Assembly: GCA_902547175.1 (NCBI GenBank)
Contig: CACCMS010000015.1
Coordinates: 1 to 20,902 of the forward strand
Direction: 5' to 3'
Source of the DNA: Rhodospirillaceae bacterium
Lineage (GTDB): Bacteria; Pseudomonadota; Alphaproteobacteria; TMED109; TMED131
Length of the DNA stretch: 20,902 nucleotides
The first letter of the stretch is position 1. Every line of letters starts with the position of its first letter. The translations under genes and the position numbers were made by a program. The notes under the pieces were generated by a model, which worked only from the letters and a program-made list of their open reading frames with translations, was not told where the DNA came from and searched no databases. This document shows positions 1 through 7,480 of this stretch, piece by piece.

Positions 1-2
1 AA

Positions 3-482
3 CCAATTGATGGCTACATTATAACATCTATGGTTAATACGGTTAAAAATTTAAAAGCAAAAAAAGCAGTTAATAGAAAAAGGAAAAAAGAAATAACTGC
101 TCATTACATAACTGAAAGTTCAAGTTATACAAAAAAAAATGAGGGTGGATTGTCTGGTGAAAAAAAAATAAATAGCTCTGAGTCTCCAGAGTCTTCGTTA
201 GAAAAAAAAGAAAATCAAAATAAAATGAGTAAAATATTAAATAGTCTTAAAGAATATATTACAACTAATATGAACCCTAAAAGAGCTAAAATTTTTTTGC
301 TTTATATTCAATACAAAGCTAATGAAAGCTTTGGGCCTGAAGATATACCACAATCACTTCAAGAAATAGCTGATATTGTAGATGCACCGCTAGGTACAGT
401 AAAGTCTAACATTGAAAGAGCAGCTGAACAAATTGGCGAAAGATTTCAATTTGAAACATTATTAAAAGAGGAAGAAATTTAA
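3..482 (+). CDS. Sigma-70 family (ECF-like) RNA polymerase sigma factor, 5' end outside window
   Basis: The reading frame is open to the left edge. The first possible internal ATG (base 30) has no Shine-Dalgarno site, so the gene almost certainly starts upstream of the window. The first ~30 visible residues (GYIITSMVNTVKN, then a Lys/Arg-rich run) resemble the end of sigma region 2, the -10 recognition part. A Ser/Glu/Lys-rich linker of about 50 residues follows. The C-terminus has a typical region 4 helix-turn-helix (LQEIADIVDAPLGTVKSNIE, then RAAEQI) that would bind the -35 element. Its TAA stop overlaps the ATG of the next gene by one base, the usual sigma/anti-sigma arrangement. The family call rests on motif recognition. 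The long linker is unusual for an ECF factor. It probably reads the four GGAAC-N17-GTC promoters found downstream, which is inference. Confidence 0.77.
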   Translation, partial: PIDGYIITSMVNTVKNLKAKKAVNRKRKKEITAHYITESSSYTKKNEGGLSGEKKINSSESPESSLEKKENQNKMSKILNSLKEYITTNMNPKRAKIFLLYIQYKANESFGPEDIPQSLQEIADIVDAPLGTVKSNIERAAEQIGERFQFETLLKEEEI

Positions 483-1240
483 TGGTTTTTTCTGAAGGTG
501 AAATATTTGATTATGTAGAAAAAAATCTTCCAAAAGAAAAGTTAGAAGAAATGAAAAAAATAATAGATGCAAATATTGAACTTAAGGAAAAAGTATCAAA
601 AATTGAAAATGGTATTGCGATAAGTATGAAATTAGTACAGCATGAGGCAGATAATACAAATCTAAACTTTGATGCTGTAAGGAAAAAGGCAGAACAAAAG
701 CTTAAGGAGCTAAATAAAAATCAAGCTAATAGAAATAATTTTAAAAAAAAAAACAATATAATTTCCATTCTTAAACAAAAAAAATACTTTAATTTTAAAT
801 TACCTCAGATATCAGCGGTAGCTGCTTCTTTAGCTATGGCTTACTTTGCTGTAAATTCTTTCATAAGAACACCGATGCAATATGTATGGGTAGCAGAATA
901 TGCTGCTGTAAGATCATCAACAGAGGAGGAAAAAAAACCTTATAAATGGAATGTTAAGGAATTAGGTTTAAATCTAAGATTATATACAATCAAAAATCCA
1001 GACATATCATTAGAAAATAATGACAAAGTTTTACTTGATAATTACTTATTTTTAAAAATTAACTCTGAATTAGGTGATGCTAAGGTGCAAATAAACAATA
1101 AAGCTGTATCAGTAATTAAAAAAGGGAGAAATGATCATGACCCTATAATTGCTCCTACTAATTCTATAGGAGTTCAGAATATTTTTATTGAGGTTTTAGG
1201 TGAAAAACTTATTTTTACATACGAAGTAGTGGCAAAATAA
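482..1240 (+). CDS. Putative membrane-anchored anti-sigma factor
   Basis: A 252-residue protein whose ATG shares its first base with the stop of the sigma-like gene, so the two are translationally coupled. Residues 1-50 are charged and helical (EGEIFDYVEKNLPKEKLEE), like the cytoplasmic sigma-binding segment of anti-sigma factors. No zinc-binding His/Cys cluster is seen. A basic stretch (about 80-108) precedes one transmembrane helix at about 109-128, and an extracytoplasmic domain of about 120 residues follows. This is the layout of RskA/RseA-type regulators, which hold an ECF sigma factor at the inner membrane until a signal releases it. Sequence similarity to a named family is weak, so the call depends on topology and gene order. 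Confidence 0.65.
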   Translation: MVFSEGEIFDYVEKNLPKEKLEEMKKIIDANIELKEKVSKIENGIAISMKLVQHEADNTNLNFDAVRKKAEQKLKELNKNQANRNNFKKKNNIISILKQKKYFNFKLPQISAVAASLAMAYFAVNSFIRTPMQYVWVAEYAAVRSSTEEEKKPYKWNVKELGLNLRLYTIKNPDISLENNDKVLLDNYLFLKINSELGDAKVQINNKAVSVIKKGRNDHDPIIAPTNSIGVQNIFIEVLGEKLIFTYEVVAK

Positions 1241-1384
1241 TATCAATAACTTTTATAAATATAATTAAAACAATCTATAATATTATTTAATAGATATATT
1301 ACACATAAACTTAAAAGAAACTGCTCTAAAAAGACCCAACATAATAAATATATTATAATTTTATTTATCATAAATATATTAATA

Positions 1385-1693
1385 TTAAGCAATAAGTGAG
1401 TACTTTATATTTCTTCTATATACAGGCCTATTAGTTCTTACTACAGTTAACAGACTTTCTGATTCTGAGATTATCAGATAAATATTCTTACTTTTTTCTA
1501 ATACATCTTTTTTATATGTATTAAGTTGATGTAGTTTGCTTACTTTTATTTTAGATATGTATATAGCTCTAGCATTTCCCATTTTTTTTACTATTTTGTC
1601 TGCTTCTTTATAAATCATTTCTATAATTTCTTTTTTAATTCCTCTTTGTCTTGCTCTCTTTAAAGAGTGAGTGGTGTAAGTTATATTTTTCAT
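1385..1693 (-). CDS. DUF4258-like small protein under an ECF-type promoter
   Basis: A 102-residue basic protein that begins with the pattern typical of DUF4258 proteins (THSLKRARQRGIKKEIIEMI) and ends with a strand-rich segment (IYLIISESESLLTVVRTNRP), as in that family. DUF4258 proteins are small, of unclear biochemical role, and have been compared with toxin-like folds. There is no catalytic evidence here. The start is well supported: AAGGAG lies just upstream of the ATG. An ECF-type promoter (GGAAC at 1742-1746, GTC at 1722-1724, minus strand) ends about 30 bases before the start. The gene stands alone and diverges from the Sel1/caspase gene. No partner antitoxin gene is visible beside it. 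Confidence 0.72.
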   Translation of the reverse strand: MKNITYTTHSLKRARQRGIKKEIIEMIYKEADKIVKKMGNARAIYISKIKVSKLHQLNTYKKDVLEKSKNIYLIISESESLLTVVRTNRPVYRRNIKYSLIA

Positions 1694-1721
1694 ATTTTTC
1701 TCCTTTTATTACACCTTTAAA

Positions 1722-1748
1722 GACAACTAAAAAGCAGAAAAGTTCCAA
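1722..1748 (-). promoter_or_regulatory. ECF-type promoter P1 (DUF4258-like gene)
   Basis: On the minus strand TTGGAACTTT is followed by GTCTTTA with exactly 17 bases between GGAAC (1742-1746) and GTC (1722-1724). It precedes the Shine-Dalgarno site and ATG of the gene starting at 1693. The same motif and spacing occur three more times in this window. Confidence 0.85.
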
Positions 1749-1761
1749 AAAATAACAAAAA

Positions 1762-1789
1762 TTGATATTTTTAAAGAAGTATTTAAAAT
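1762..1789 (+). promoter_or_regulatory. Sigma-70-like promoter predicting a leaderless caspase transcript
   Basis: TTGATA (1762-1767), a 16-base spacer and TAAAAT (1784-1789). The second ATG of the following frame (1796) lies exactly 6 bases after the -10 hexamer, where transcription would start. No Shine-Dalgarno site is present. This selects 1796 over 1790 as the start codon. Confidence 0.55.
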
Positions 1790-1795
1790 ATGAAT

Positions 1796-3691
1796 ATGCA
1801 AATAATATTAAATTTTATTATTTTTATTTTGTTTATTATTAATTCTAGGGCCGAAGAAATAAATAAATGTAATTTATTTGCTTCTTCAGAAAATGTTCAA
1901 CAGTTAGAAGATATTGAAACAGATAAGGCGATTAAATATTGCCGCGAATACGTAGATAAATTTCCAAAAAATAAAAATTATACTTTTCAATTAGCTAGAG
2001 CCTATTATGCAAAAGAAGATTTTAATAATAGTTTTAGCTTTTCAAAAAAGGCTGTACAACTTGGCTCTGCAGAAGCAATTAATTTATTAGCATTACATTA
2101 CCATTATGCGGAAGGTACTGATGAAAACTTTACTAAAGCTATAGAGTTATATCAAAAAGCTATTGAAATGGGTAATACTGATGCCTTAGTTAATCTTGGA
2201 ATAATGTATGAAGAAGGCAATGATTTTATTAAAAAAGATTTAGATAAAGCTCTTTCTTTATATAATCAAGCTTCTAATCTTGGAAATATGACAGGCACTT
2301 TTTTTTTAGCAGAAATATATGCATATGGTTTTGAAAATATTAAAAAGGATGAAAAAAAAGCTTTTAAACTGATGGAGTTAGCAGAGAAACAAGGGTTTTC
2401 CCTTGATGTTATAAACTATTTAGGTACAGCATATATACATGGAATAGGAGTGCCTAGGGACATTAATAAGGCAATTTATTACTTAGAAATAGCAGAAAAT
2501 AATAATGACCCGCAAGCACCTCTTAATTTAGGGTATATTTATCAGTTAGGAGACGGAGGAATTAATATAGATTTAGATAAAGCATTTAAATACTATAGAA
2601 ATGCACACAATAGAAAAAACTTTGCTGGTACTCTCATGCTTGCACAGCTATATGAACAAGGTCTAGTAGATGATAGAATAGACCTAGACGTTGCTTTCGA
2701 CTTATATTTAAAAGCAGCAGTTGAAGGTGGAGACTTAACAGCTATGGGTATCGTAGGAGATTATTATAAGGAGGGCAAAGGTAAAGTAGAGAAAAATTTA
2801 GACGAAGCAAAAAAATGGTATTTAAAAATTGTAAACTTCAAAGAAGATGACTTTAATACTATTATTAACAATAATGAGGTGACTGGAAAGGATGCTATTC
2901 TAACTGCTCAGGCTAGGTTAGAAGAAGTGGAGAAAAGTCTTGAAAATATTTATGCAAATGTAGAATTCGGAAATTATTATGCCTTATTAATAGGAAACAA
3001 AAATTATAAAAGCCTTCCTGCCCTGCAAAACAGTCTAAATGATGTTAGAGCTTTAAAAAATGTTTTAGAAAGTCAATATAATTACACCGTTGAAATTTTA
3101 GAAGATGCTACAGAAGAGGAAATTTGGAAATCATTTTATAATTATAGAAAACTTACAGAAAAAGATAATCTTTTAATTTATTATGCTGGACACGGTGAGT
3201 TGGATAAGCAAACAGATAATGGTTACTGGTTGCCAATAGACGCAGACCCTAAAATACCAAATAGATGGATATCGGATGTAGATATCAAGAGTAATCTTCG
3301 TGCAATAAAAGCACAGCACATAATGGTCATTGCAGACTCATGTTTTTCAGGAAAATTATTAAGAAATATAAGCAAGATAGATTTAGTTGACCTCAAGAAA
3401 AAAGCACTATTGAAAAAACTATTAGATAAAAAAATAAGAGTAGCACTTACCTCTGGAGGAGAAGAACCTGTTTTAGATAGCGGAGGAGGTAAACACTCAA
3501 TTTTTGCAAAGCATTTTATAGATATATTAAAGAAAAACTCAGATATCCTTTCAGGAAATAAAGTTTACAATGCTTTAAAGGAAGAACTAATATTAAATGC
3601 TCAACAAACACCACGTTATAATTTTATTCAAAACTCTGGATCACAGGTAGACGCTGACTATGTGTTTGTACCAAAAAAATTCTTACAATAA
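1796..3691 (+). CDS. Exported Sel1-repeat protein with C-terminal caspase-like (C14) peptidase domain
   Basis: About 631 residues. A signal peptide (MQIILNFIIFILFIINSRAEE) leads into about eight Sel1/TPR-like repeats of roughly 36 residues (recurring A..LG..Y..G...KD..KA..). A caspase-like peptidase domain starts near residue 391 (FGNYYALLIGNKNYKSLPAL). Both catalytic residues are present: His in IYYAGHG (about 466) and Cys in IADSCFSG (about 516). The family cleaves peptides after acidic or basic residues, so it is predicted to be an active protease in the periplasm, with the repeats as a protein-binding module. A frame-compatible ATG six bases earlier (1790) is possible, but the promoter geometry favours 1796. 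It lies between the P1 and P2 ECF promoters without having one itself. The domain is closely related to that of the protein at 9739-11184. Confidence 0.93.
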   Translation: MQIILNFIIFILFIINSRAEEINKCNLFASSENVQQLEDIETDKAIKYCREYVDKFPKNKNYTFQLARAYYAKEDFNNSFSFSKKAVQLGSAEAINLLALHYHYAEGTDENFTKAIELYQKAIEMGNTDALVNLGIMYEEGNDFIKKDLDKALSLYNQASNLGNMTGTFFLAEIYAYGFENIKKDEKKAFKLMELAEKQGFSLDVINYLGTAYIHGIGVPRDINKAIYYLEIAENNNDPQAPLNLGYIYQLGDGGINIDLDKAFKYYRNAHNRKNFAGTLMLAQLYEQGLVDDRIDLDVAFDLYLKAAVEGGDLTAMGIVGDYYKEGKGKVEKNLDEAKKWYLKIVNFKEDDFNTIINNNEVTGKDAILTAQARLEEVEKSLENIYANVEFGNYYALLIGNKNYKSLPALQNSLNDVRALKNVLESQYNYTVEILEDATEEEIWKSFYNYRKLTEKDNLLIYYAGHGELDKQTDNGYWLPIDADPKIPNRWISDVDIKSNLRAIKAQHIMVIADSCFSGKLLRNISKIDLVDLKKKALLKKLLDKKIRVALTSGGEEPVLDSGGGKHSIFAKHFIDILKKNSDILSGNKVYNALKEELILNAQQTPRYNFIQNSGSQVDADYVFVPKKFLQ

Positions 3692-3714
3692 TTTTCATAT
3701 TTTTTTTTAAAATT

Positions 3715-3745
3715 TTGGAACTTTTTATAAGTTTAGTTGTCTTTA
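3715..3745 (+). promoter_or_regulatory. ECF-type promoter P2 (Sel1-repeat gene)
   Basis: TTGGAACTTT with GGAAC at 3717-3721, 17 bases, then GTCTTTA with GTC at 3739-3741. The downstream leader has a Shine-Dalgarno site (AAAGAGGA) before the ATG at 3773. Confidence 0.87.
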
Positions 3746-3772
3746 AAAGTAGATAATAAAGAGGATTAAACT

Positions 3773-4993
3773 ATGAAAAAAAATAATTTTATAAATAATA
3801 TTAATTACAATAATCAGATACTTTATAATTTTCTTAAGGATATCGTAAAATTCTTTGGATTTTTAGCTTTTATATTAGGGATATATTTTTTCCTATTAAT
3901 TAAACAAGTAAATTCAAAAAATTTATATTTAAGTAATTATTCTGAAGTTCAAATAGATGTTGCAATAGAGTTGCAAAAAAAAGGTAATTATGTAGCTGCG
4001 GAAGAAGTATTATTGAATGCTTATTCTAATGGTAATAAAGAGGCAGCATATAATTTAGGTTGGTTATACAAAGCAGATAACAAATTTTATGACTTAGAAA
4101 AAGTTTATGGATGGTGGGAATTAGCTGCGTTATCAGGAGATAAGCGTGCCATATATAATATAGCAATTGCTTATTCAGAAGGTGAATTTTATGAAAAAGA
4201 TGTTAATAAGGCAATAGAACTATTTATCTATGTTGCTGAATATTATAATGATGCTTTTATAATTATAGGTGACATATATAGAATGGATAAAGCTGATTAT
4301 AAACAAGCAGCTTATTTTTATTCGAAAGCATTAAATGCTAAAGAACAAGACATTAAAAAAGATGCTCACTCTGCCCTAGCTAGCCTGTATTTTAGTGATG
4401 AGTACTTAGATTTTTTAAAAGGTTTTGAGCATGCTGAATTAGCAGCCAACTATGGAGACAAGCACTCTTTATTTGCTATAGGTACTGCTTACGTTAAAGG
4501 TATTGAAAGTAATAATAGAGAAAAAAATATTATAGAAAAAGATATAATTAAGGGCATGCTATATTTAGAAAAAGCAGCTGAGAAGGGACATGAAGAAGCA
4601 ATGCTACATTTTTCATATATAGGTCTTGAATTTGCGGAGACAAAAGAAGAAGAAATGAAAATTGCTAAATATATATTAGCTCTAGCTGAGAAGAATAATT
4701 TGGAAGGAATTAAGTTAGCTGCTGGAATTTATGGAAAAGGTTTTGGTGTTAATGTAGATGAGTTAAAAGCATTTTCCTTTATAACTCAAGCTGCTAAATT
4801 AGGGGATAATTATTCTCAGTTTTATTTAGGTCAAATTTATAAGATTGGTAATTATTTTATAAAGCCTAATGCAGACAGGTCAAAATATTGGATAGAACAA
4901 GCTGCGAAAAATGGTAGTGTACAAGCTCAAGAAGAGCTAGCTAAAATCAAACTTAATAGTAAAACAAATGATAATGAGTTTTTTATTAATTAG
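3773..4993 (+). CDS. Membrane-anchored Sel1-repeat protein
   Basis: A 406-residue protein with an Asn-rich cytoplasmic N-terminus, one transmembrane helix at about 25-43 (VKFFGFLAFILGIYFFLLI), then Sel1/TPR-like repeats to the end. Examples include AAYNLGWLYKA, AIYNIAIAYSEG, AMLHFSY and SQFYLGQIYKIG. Sel1 repeats form alpha-solenoids that bind other proteins, and no enzymatic domain is visible. The repeat region should face the periplasm. The ATG is preceded by AGAGGA at normal spacing and by an ECF-type promoter. A strong hairpin terminator follows, so it is a single-gene transcript. It may act with the neighbouring Sel1/caspase protein, since both carry the same repeat type; that is inference from proximity. 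Confidence 0.88.
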   Translation: MKKNNFINNINYNNQILYNFLKDIVKFFGFLAFILGIYFFLLIKQVNSKNLYLSNYSEVQIDVAIELQKKGNYVAAEEVLLNAYSNGNKEAAYNLGWLYKADNKFYDLEKVYGWWELAALSGDKRAIYNIAIAYSEGEFYEKDVNKAIELFIYVAEYYNDAFIIIGDIYRMDKADYKQAAYFYSKALNAKEQDIKKDAHSALASLYFSDEYLDFLKGFEHAELAANYGDKHSLFAIGTAYVKGIESNNREKNIIEKDIIKGMLYLEKAAEKGHEEAMLHFSYIGLEFAETKEEEMKIAKYILALAEKNNLEGIKLAAGIYGKGFGVNVDELKAFSFITQAAKLGDNYSQFYLGQIYKIGNYFIKPNADRSKYWIEQAAKNGSVQAQEELAKIKLNSKTNDNEFFIN

Positions 4994-5007
4994 ATATCTT
5001 TAAGAGT

Positions 5008-5045
5008 AGTGTTGTTGATTCATTATTCTATCAACAACACTTTTC
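5008..5045 (+). terminator. Rho-independent terminator after the Sel1 gene
   Basis: A perfect 12-base inverted repeat (AGTGTTGTTGAT at 5008-5019, ATCAACAACACT at 5030-5041) with a 10-base loop, followed by TTTTCT. It begins 15 bases after the stop codon of the Sel1-repeat gene. Confidence 0.85.
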
Positions 5046-5062
5046 TAAAATAAATATTTAAA

Positions 5063-5812
5063 ATGGAGCTTAAATTGAAATATTTAATAATTATAATATT
5101 GCTTTCAACATATTCAATGGTAAGTAGCAAAGATGAAATTATAAACATAAAAAGTGTAAAAGAAATGTTTAAAGACAGAAACCCCAGTTTAGAATTTGAA
5201 TATAATTATTTTTTTAATTTTTCTGTTGGAGATGAGTCGCCAATGAACACGCTAATAGAATTATCAAAAAAATTAGAAAATGATGACGATTATATTGTGA
5301 TAAAAAAAGGCTCATTTAGGCTGATAAAAGATAAAATAAATGATTATGTATATTTTGGTAATCACCATATAGTAATTGAAGCAGAAAATCAGTTGATATG
5401 GCAAAGTGTACATTTATTAATCGATAAGCCTATTAAAGGAAAAGGAAATGTTTTGGTTTCTGATGACTTTGGTTGTCGGGATTGGAATGTATTAGACTGG
5501 ATTGAAAGAAATGATTTTGAGGAATATAATTATCTTCCATTAATCAGGCTGAATGATGACGACTTTAATAAGACAAAGCATGATTTATTCACAATACCAT
5601 ATTTTAATAGAAAGCCTAATACAGTAGTAATAGCACTTGGTGAGTCAGGTAACCATGGAGGAGGACATAGGTATATTTTATTTGATACTAATACACATGA
5701 ATATGCAGTATTAGGTCCTTTTAAAAATTGTGGAAAGTTTCCTGATACTCTAACTAGCAAAGAGCATAAAAGAACAAACATCTTTTTAAAAATTAAAGAA
5801 ATTTTTAACTAG
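5063..5812 (+). CDS. Hypothetical exported protein
   Basis: A protein of 245-249 residues with a clear N-terminal signal peptide (KYLIIIILLSTYSMVSS). I recognise no family. The mature part is acidic and rich in Asp, Asn and aromatic residues. Notable segments are a His pair (GNHHIVIE), a Cys-containing segment (SDDFGCRDW) and a glycine/histidine motif near the C-terminus (GESGNHGGGHRYILFD). The second Cys is in GPFKNCGKF, so one disulfide is possible. Start choice is open: ATG 5063 has no Shine-Dalgarno site, whereas TTG 5075 has GGAG six bases upstream and would begin right at the signal peptide. It follows a terminator, so it needs its own promoter. It ends 11 bases before the convergent HIT gene. 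Confidence 0.8.
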   Translation: MELKLKYLIIIILLSTYSMVSSKDEIINIKSVKEMFKDRNPSLEFEYNYFFNFSVGDESPMNTLIELSKKLENDDDYIVIKKGSFRLIKDKINDYVYFGNHHIVIEAENQLIWQSVHLLIDKPIKGKGNVLVSDDFGCRDWNVLDWIERNDFEEYNYLPLIRLNDDDFNKTKHDLFTIPYFNRKPNTVVIALGESGNHGGGHRYILFDTNTHEYAVLGPFKNCGKFPDTLTSKEHKRTNIFLKIKEIFN

Positions 5813-5823
5813 CAAATTAAAAT

Positions 5824-6222
5824 CTATTTAGTTTTATATATTCTTTTACTAGGAATTACTCCCCTTATTCCTCCTTCAGGGTTTCGCATATCTTTATGTC
5901 TTCTTGGGATAAGATGTATATGAGTATGAAAAATTGTTTGTCCTGCGTCTTTACCTATATTTATACCTACATTAAAAGCAGAAATAGTTTTATCCAAATT
6001 AGTTAATTTTCCTTTCTCTTTATTCAATATTAAATGTAATTCAATAATTTCTTCATTGGTAAGATTAAAGTAGCTTTCTTCATGTCTATACGGAATTATA
6101 AGATAGTGAAATTTAGATACAGGATATAAGTCTTCTAAAACATAGAAGAATTTATATTTACTAATTATTCTTTCTTCTGGAGGAAAACAGAAAATACAAT
6201 CTTTAACTAAATTTTTTTTCAT
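5824..6222 (-). CDS. HIT-family nucleotide hydrolase
   Basis: A 132-residue cytoplasmic protein of the histidine-triad superfamily, which hydrolyses or transfers nucleotides at an alpha-phosphate (for example Ap4A or AMP conjugates). The catalytic triad motif is intact: FHTHIHLIPRR with His 99, 101 and 103. A CxxC near the N-terminus (CIFC, 9-12) resembles the zinc-binding pair of many HIT proteins. The downstream GGIRGVIPSKRIY is usual for the bacterial Ap4A-hydrolase-like branch. The start overlaps the end of the upstream HNH gene by 20 bases, so the two are co-translated. The transcript probably starts at the P4 ECF promoter. The physiological substrate cannot be told from sequence. Confidence 0.93.
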   Translation of the reverse strand: MKKNLVKDCIFCFPPEERIISKYKFFYVLEDLYPVSKFHYLIIPYRHEESYFNLTNEEIIELHLILNKEKGKLTNLDKTISAFNVGINIGKDAGQTIFHTHIHLIPRRHKDMRNPEGGIRGVIPSKRIYKTK

Positions 6223-7216
6223 TTATTTTTGTTATTAACTTTCTATAGAATACATCTTTTTCTGGATTATACTCTTTTTTTCCACCCCAGTAAGCATTAC
6301 CTCTAATAACTTTAGCATTTTCATAGTGCCTTAAAGTATTTTGTTTTCTTTTTTGTGGAGTATTTCCTAATTGTTGAGAAATTCTATGTTTCCATGGGTG
6401 GCTGCTTCCCATAATATTTTCATTTCTAATAATTAATTTTTTTATGAAGTGAGGAGCTACTAACAAATCTGTTTTGAGCATATTACACGTAGAGTGAGCA
6501 ATAACTAAATTCCAAATTTCATCGTGATTTATTATTTGTCTAGGTATAACATGATCAACATGCATAGATGTCATTGATTCCCCGCAGTAAAAGCATACAT
6601 TTCCTTGATAAGGGTTTAAAAAATTTATATTTTTAGTAATATCTTTTCTTTCATAACCACTCTTTATGTAAATATCTCTTAGATCATTAGCCAATTGGAA
6701 ATTATATTCGGAATGATTTATTTTAAATGCAGACTCAACTAATTTCCATCTTGTATCAACTTCTTTAAATAGTTCATCTTCAAATTCGTTTACAATTTCA
6801 AAAATATTATCTTTAAGAGTGATTTTTTTTCCAAATTCATAATCATAAAAATAATTTTTTGCAAATTTACTATCTAATCCTATTGTATGAAATCTTGGGA
6901 CAACATCATTTAAACCTTCTAAAGCGACCGACTGTACTGCTTTATCCATATCTATTTTATTTAGATTTAATTGTTTTGTAATTTTTTCTATTTTTGATAA
7001 TTTCCCTCTTGTATTATGTTGAGGAAAGTCAGATGTAGATAAATGCTTTATATATAAATTTAGGAATTGCTTAGAAAAATCTTCCCATTTAATATTAGTA
7101 ATTCCATTTTTAGCAAATAATAGAATATTTTTGGCTAAAGCAGGTTTGTACGTCGTAACATTCAGCCCTAACAGTGTGATAGCCTTCCAATACTCTATAT
7201 TGCTAATCTTATTCAT
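6203..7216 (-). CDS. HNH endonuclease domain protein
   Basis: A 337-residue protein. The N-terminal 200 residues are mostly helical and not recognised. An HNH nuclease module lies at about 204-262: CFYC (208-211) and a second zinc pair formed with HSTC (Cys 244), MHVDHVIPR with the metal-binding HxxDH core (219-222), WNLVIAH, then CNMLK (Asn 245, Lys 248). This order, CxxC, HVDHVIPR, WNLV, H..CN..K, is that of metal-dependent HNH nucleases, and all key residues are present. The start has AGAGGA eight bases upstream. It follows a 37-residue membrane peptide gene and overlaps the HIT gene. Nuclease plus nucleotide hydrolase under a sigma-type stress promoter suggests a conflict or DNA-damage role; this is inference. 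Confidence 0.9.
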   Translation of the reverse strand: MNKISNIEYWKAITLLGLNVTTYKPALAKNILLFAKNGITNIKWEDFSKQFLNLYIKHLSTSDFPQHNTRGKLSKIEKITKQLNLNKIDMDKAVQSVALEGLNDVVPRFHTIGLDSKFAKNYFYDYEFGKKITLKDNIFEIVNEFEDELFKEVDTRWKLVESAFKINHSEYNFQLANDLRDIYIKSGYERKDITKNINFLNPYQGNVCFYCGESMTSMHVDHVIPRQIINHDEIWNLVIAHSTCNMLKTDLLVAPHFIKKLIIRNENIMGSSHPWKHRISQQLGNTPQKRKQNTLRHYENAKVIRGNAYWGGKKEYNPEKDVFYRKLITKINEKKFS

Positions 7217-7232
7217 TACTTTTGTCCTCTAT

Positions 7233-7346
7233 TTAAAATAATATTGAGTAAACAATCAATATTATAATTAATAAAAAAAAGAAAAAGAATCTAGGATACA
7301 TAAACATAATAACAATTATAAAAAGTATCCAGAACATCCAATGCAT
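7233..7346 (-). CDS. 37-residue membrane peptide, first gene of the HNH-HIT operon
   Basis: A short open frame of 37 residues, nearly all hydrophobic (MHWMFWILFIIVIMFMYPRF, then a Phe/Leu/Ile run). It can form one long or two short transmembrane segments broken at Tyr-Pro-Arg. AGAGGA stands just before the ATG, and the P4 ECF-type -10 is 19 bases upstream. The stop is 16 bases before the HNH start, which has its own Shine-Dalgarno site. Promoter, ribosome site and hydrophobic composition together argue that it is real despite its size. I recognise no family. It could be a membrane sensor or toxin-like peptide. Confidence 0.65.
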   Translation of the reverse strand: MHWMFWILFIIVIMFMYPRFFFFFLLIIILIVYSILF

Positions 7347-7361
7347 ATAATCCTCTATTAT

Positions 7362-7392
7362 TAAAGACACATAATTAGTTAGAAAGTTCCAA
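7362..7392 (-). promoter_or_regulatory. ECF-type promoter P4 (membrane peptide, HNH, HIT operon)
   Basis: On the minus strand TTGGAACTTT (GGAAC at 7386-7390), then 17 bases, then GTCTTTA (GTC at 7366-7368). It is divergent from P3, with the two -35 elements 38 bases apart. Confidence 0.85.
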
Positions 7393-7426
7393 CTTTTTTA
7401 AATTTTTTTAAAAAAACAAAACTTTT

Positions 7427-7457
7427 TTGGAACTTTTAGCTTTGCGAGGTGTCTTTA
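7427..7457 (+). promoter_or_regulatory. ECF-type promoter P3 (ARPP-1-like gene)
   Basis: TTGGAACTTT (GGAAC at 7429-7433), 17 bases, GTCTTTA (GTC at 7451-7453). The open frame can be extended upstream through this promoter from a TTG at 7427, but that codon is part of the -35 element. The true start is therefore the ATG at 7481. Confidence 0.87.
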
Positions 7458-7480
7458 TAGGTAATAAAAGGAAAATACAT

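Noticed and set aside
7386..7433. Inverted repeat between the divergent genes as a repressor operator
   Set aside because: Its arms are the two -35 elements of P3 and P4, which explain the symmetry.
7427..7480. Upstream extension of the ARPP-1-like frame from TTG 7427
   Set aside because: The codons run through the P3 -35 and -10 elements, and ATG 7481 has a proper Shine-Dalgarno site.
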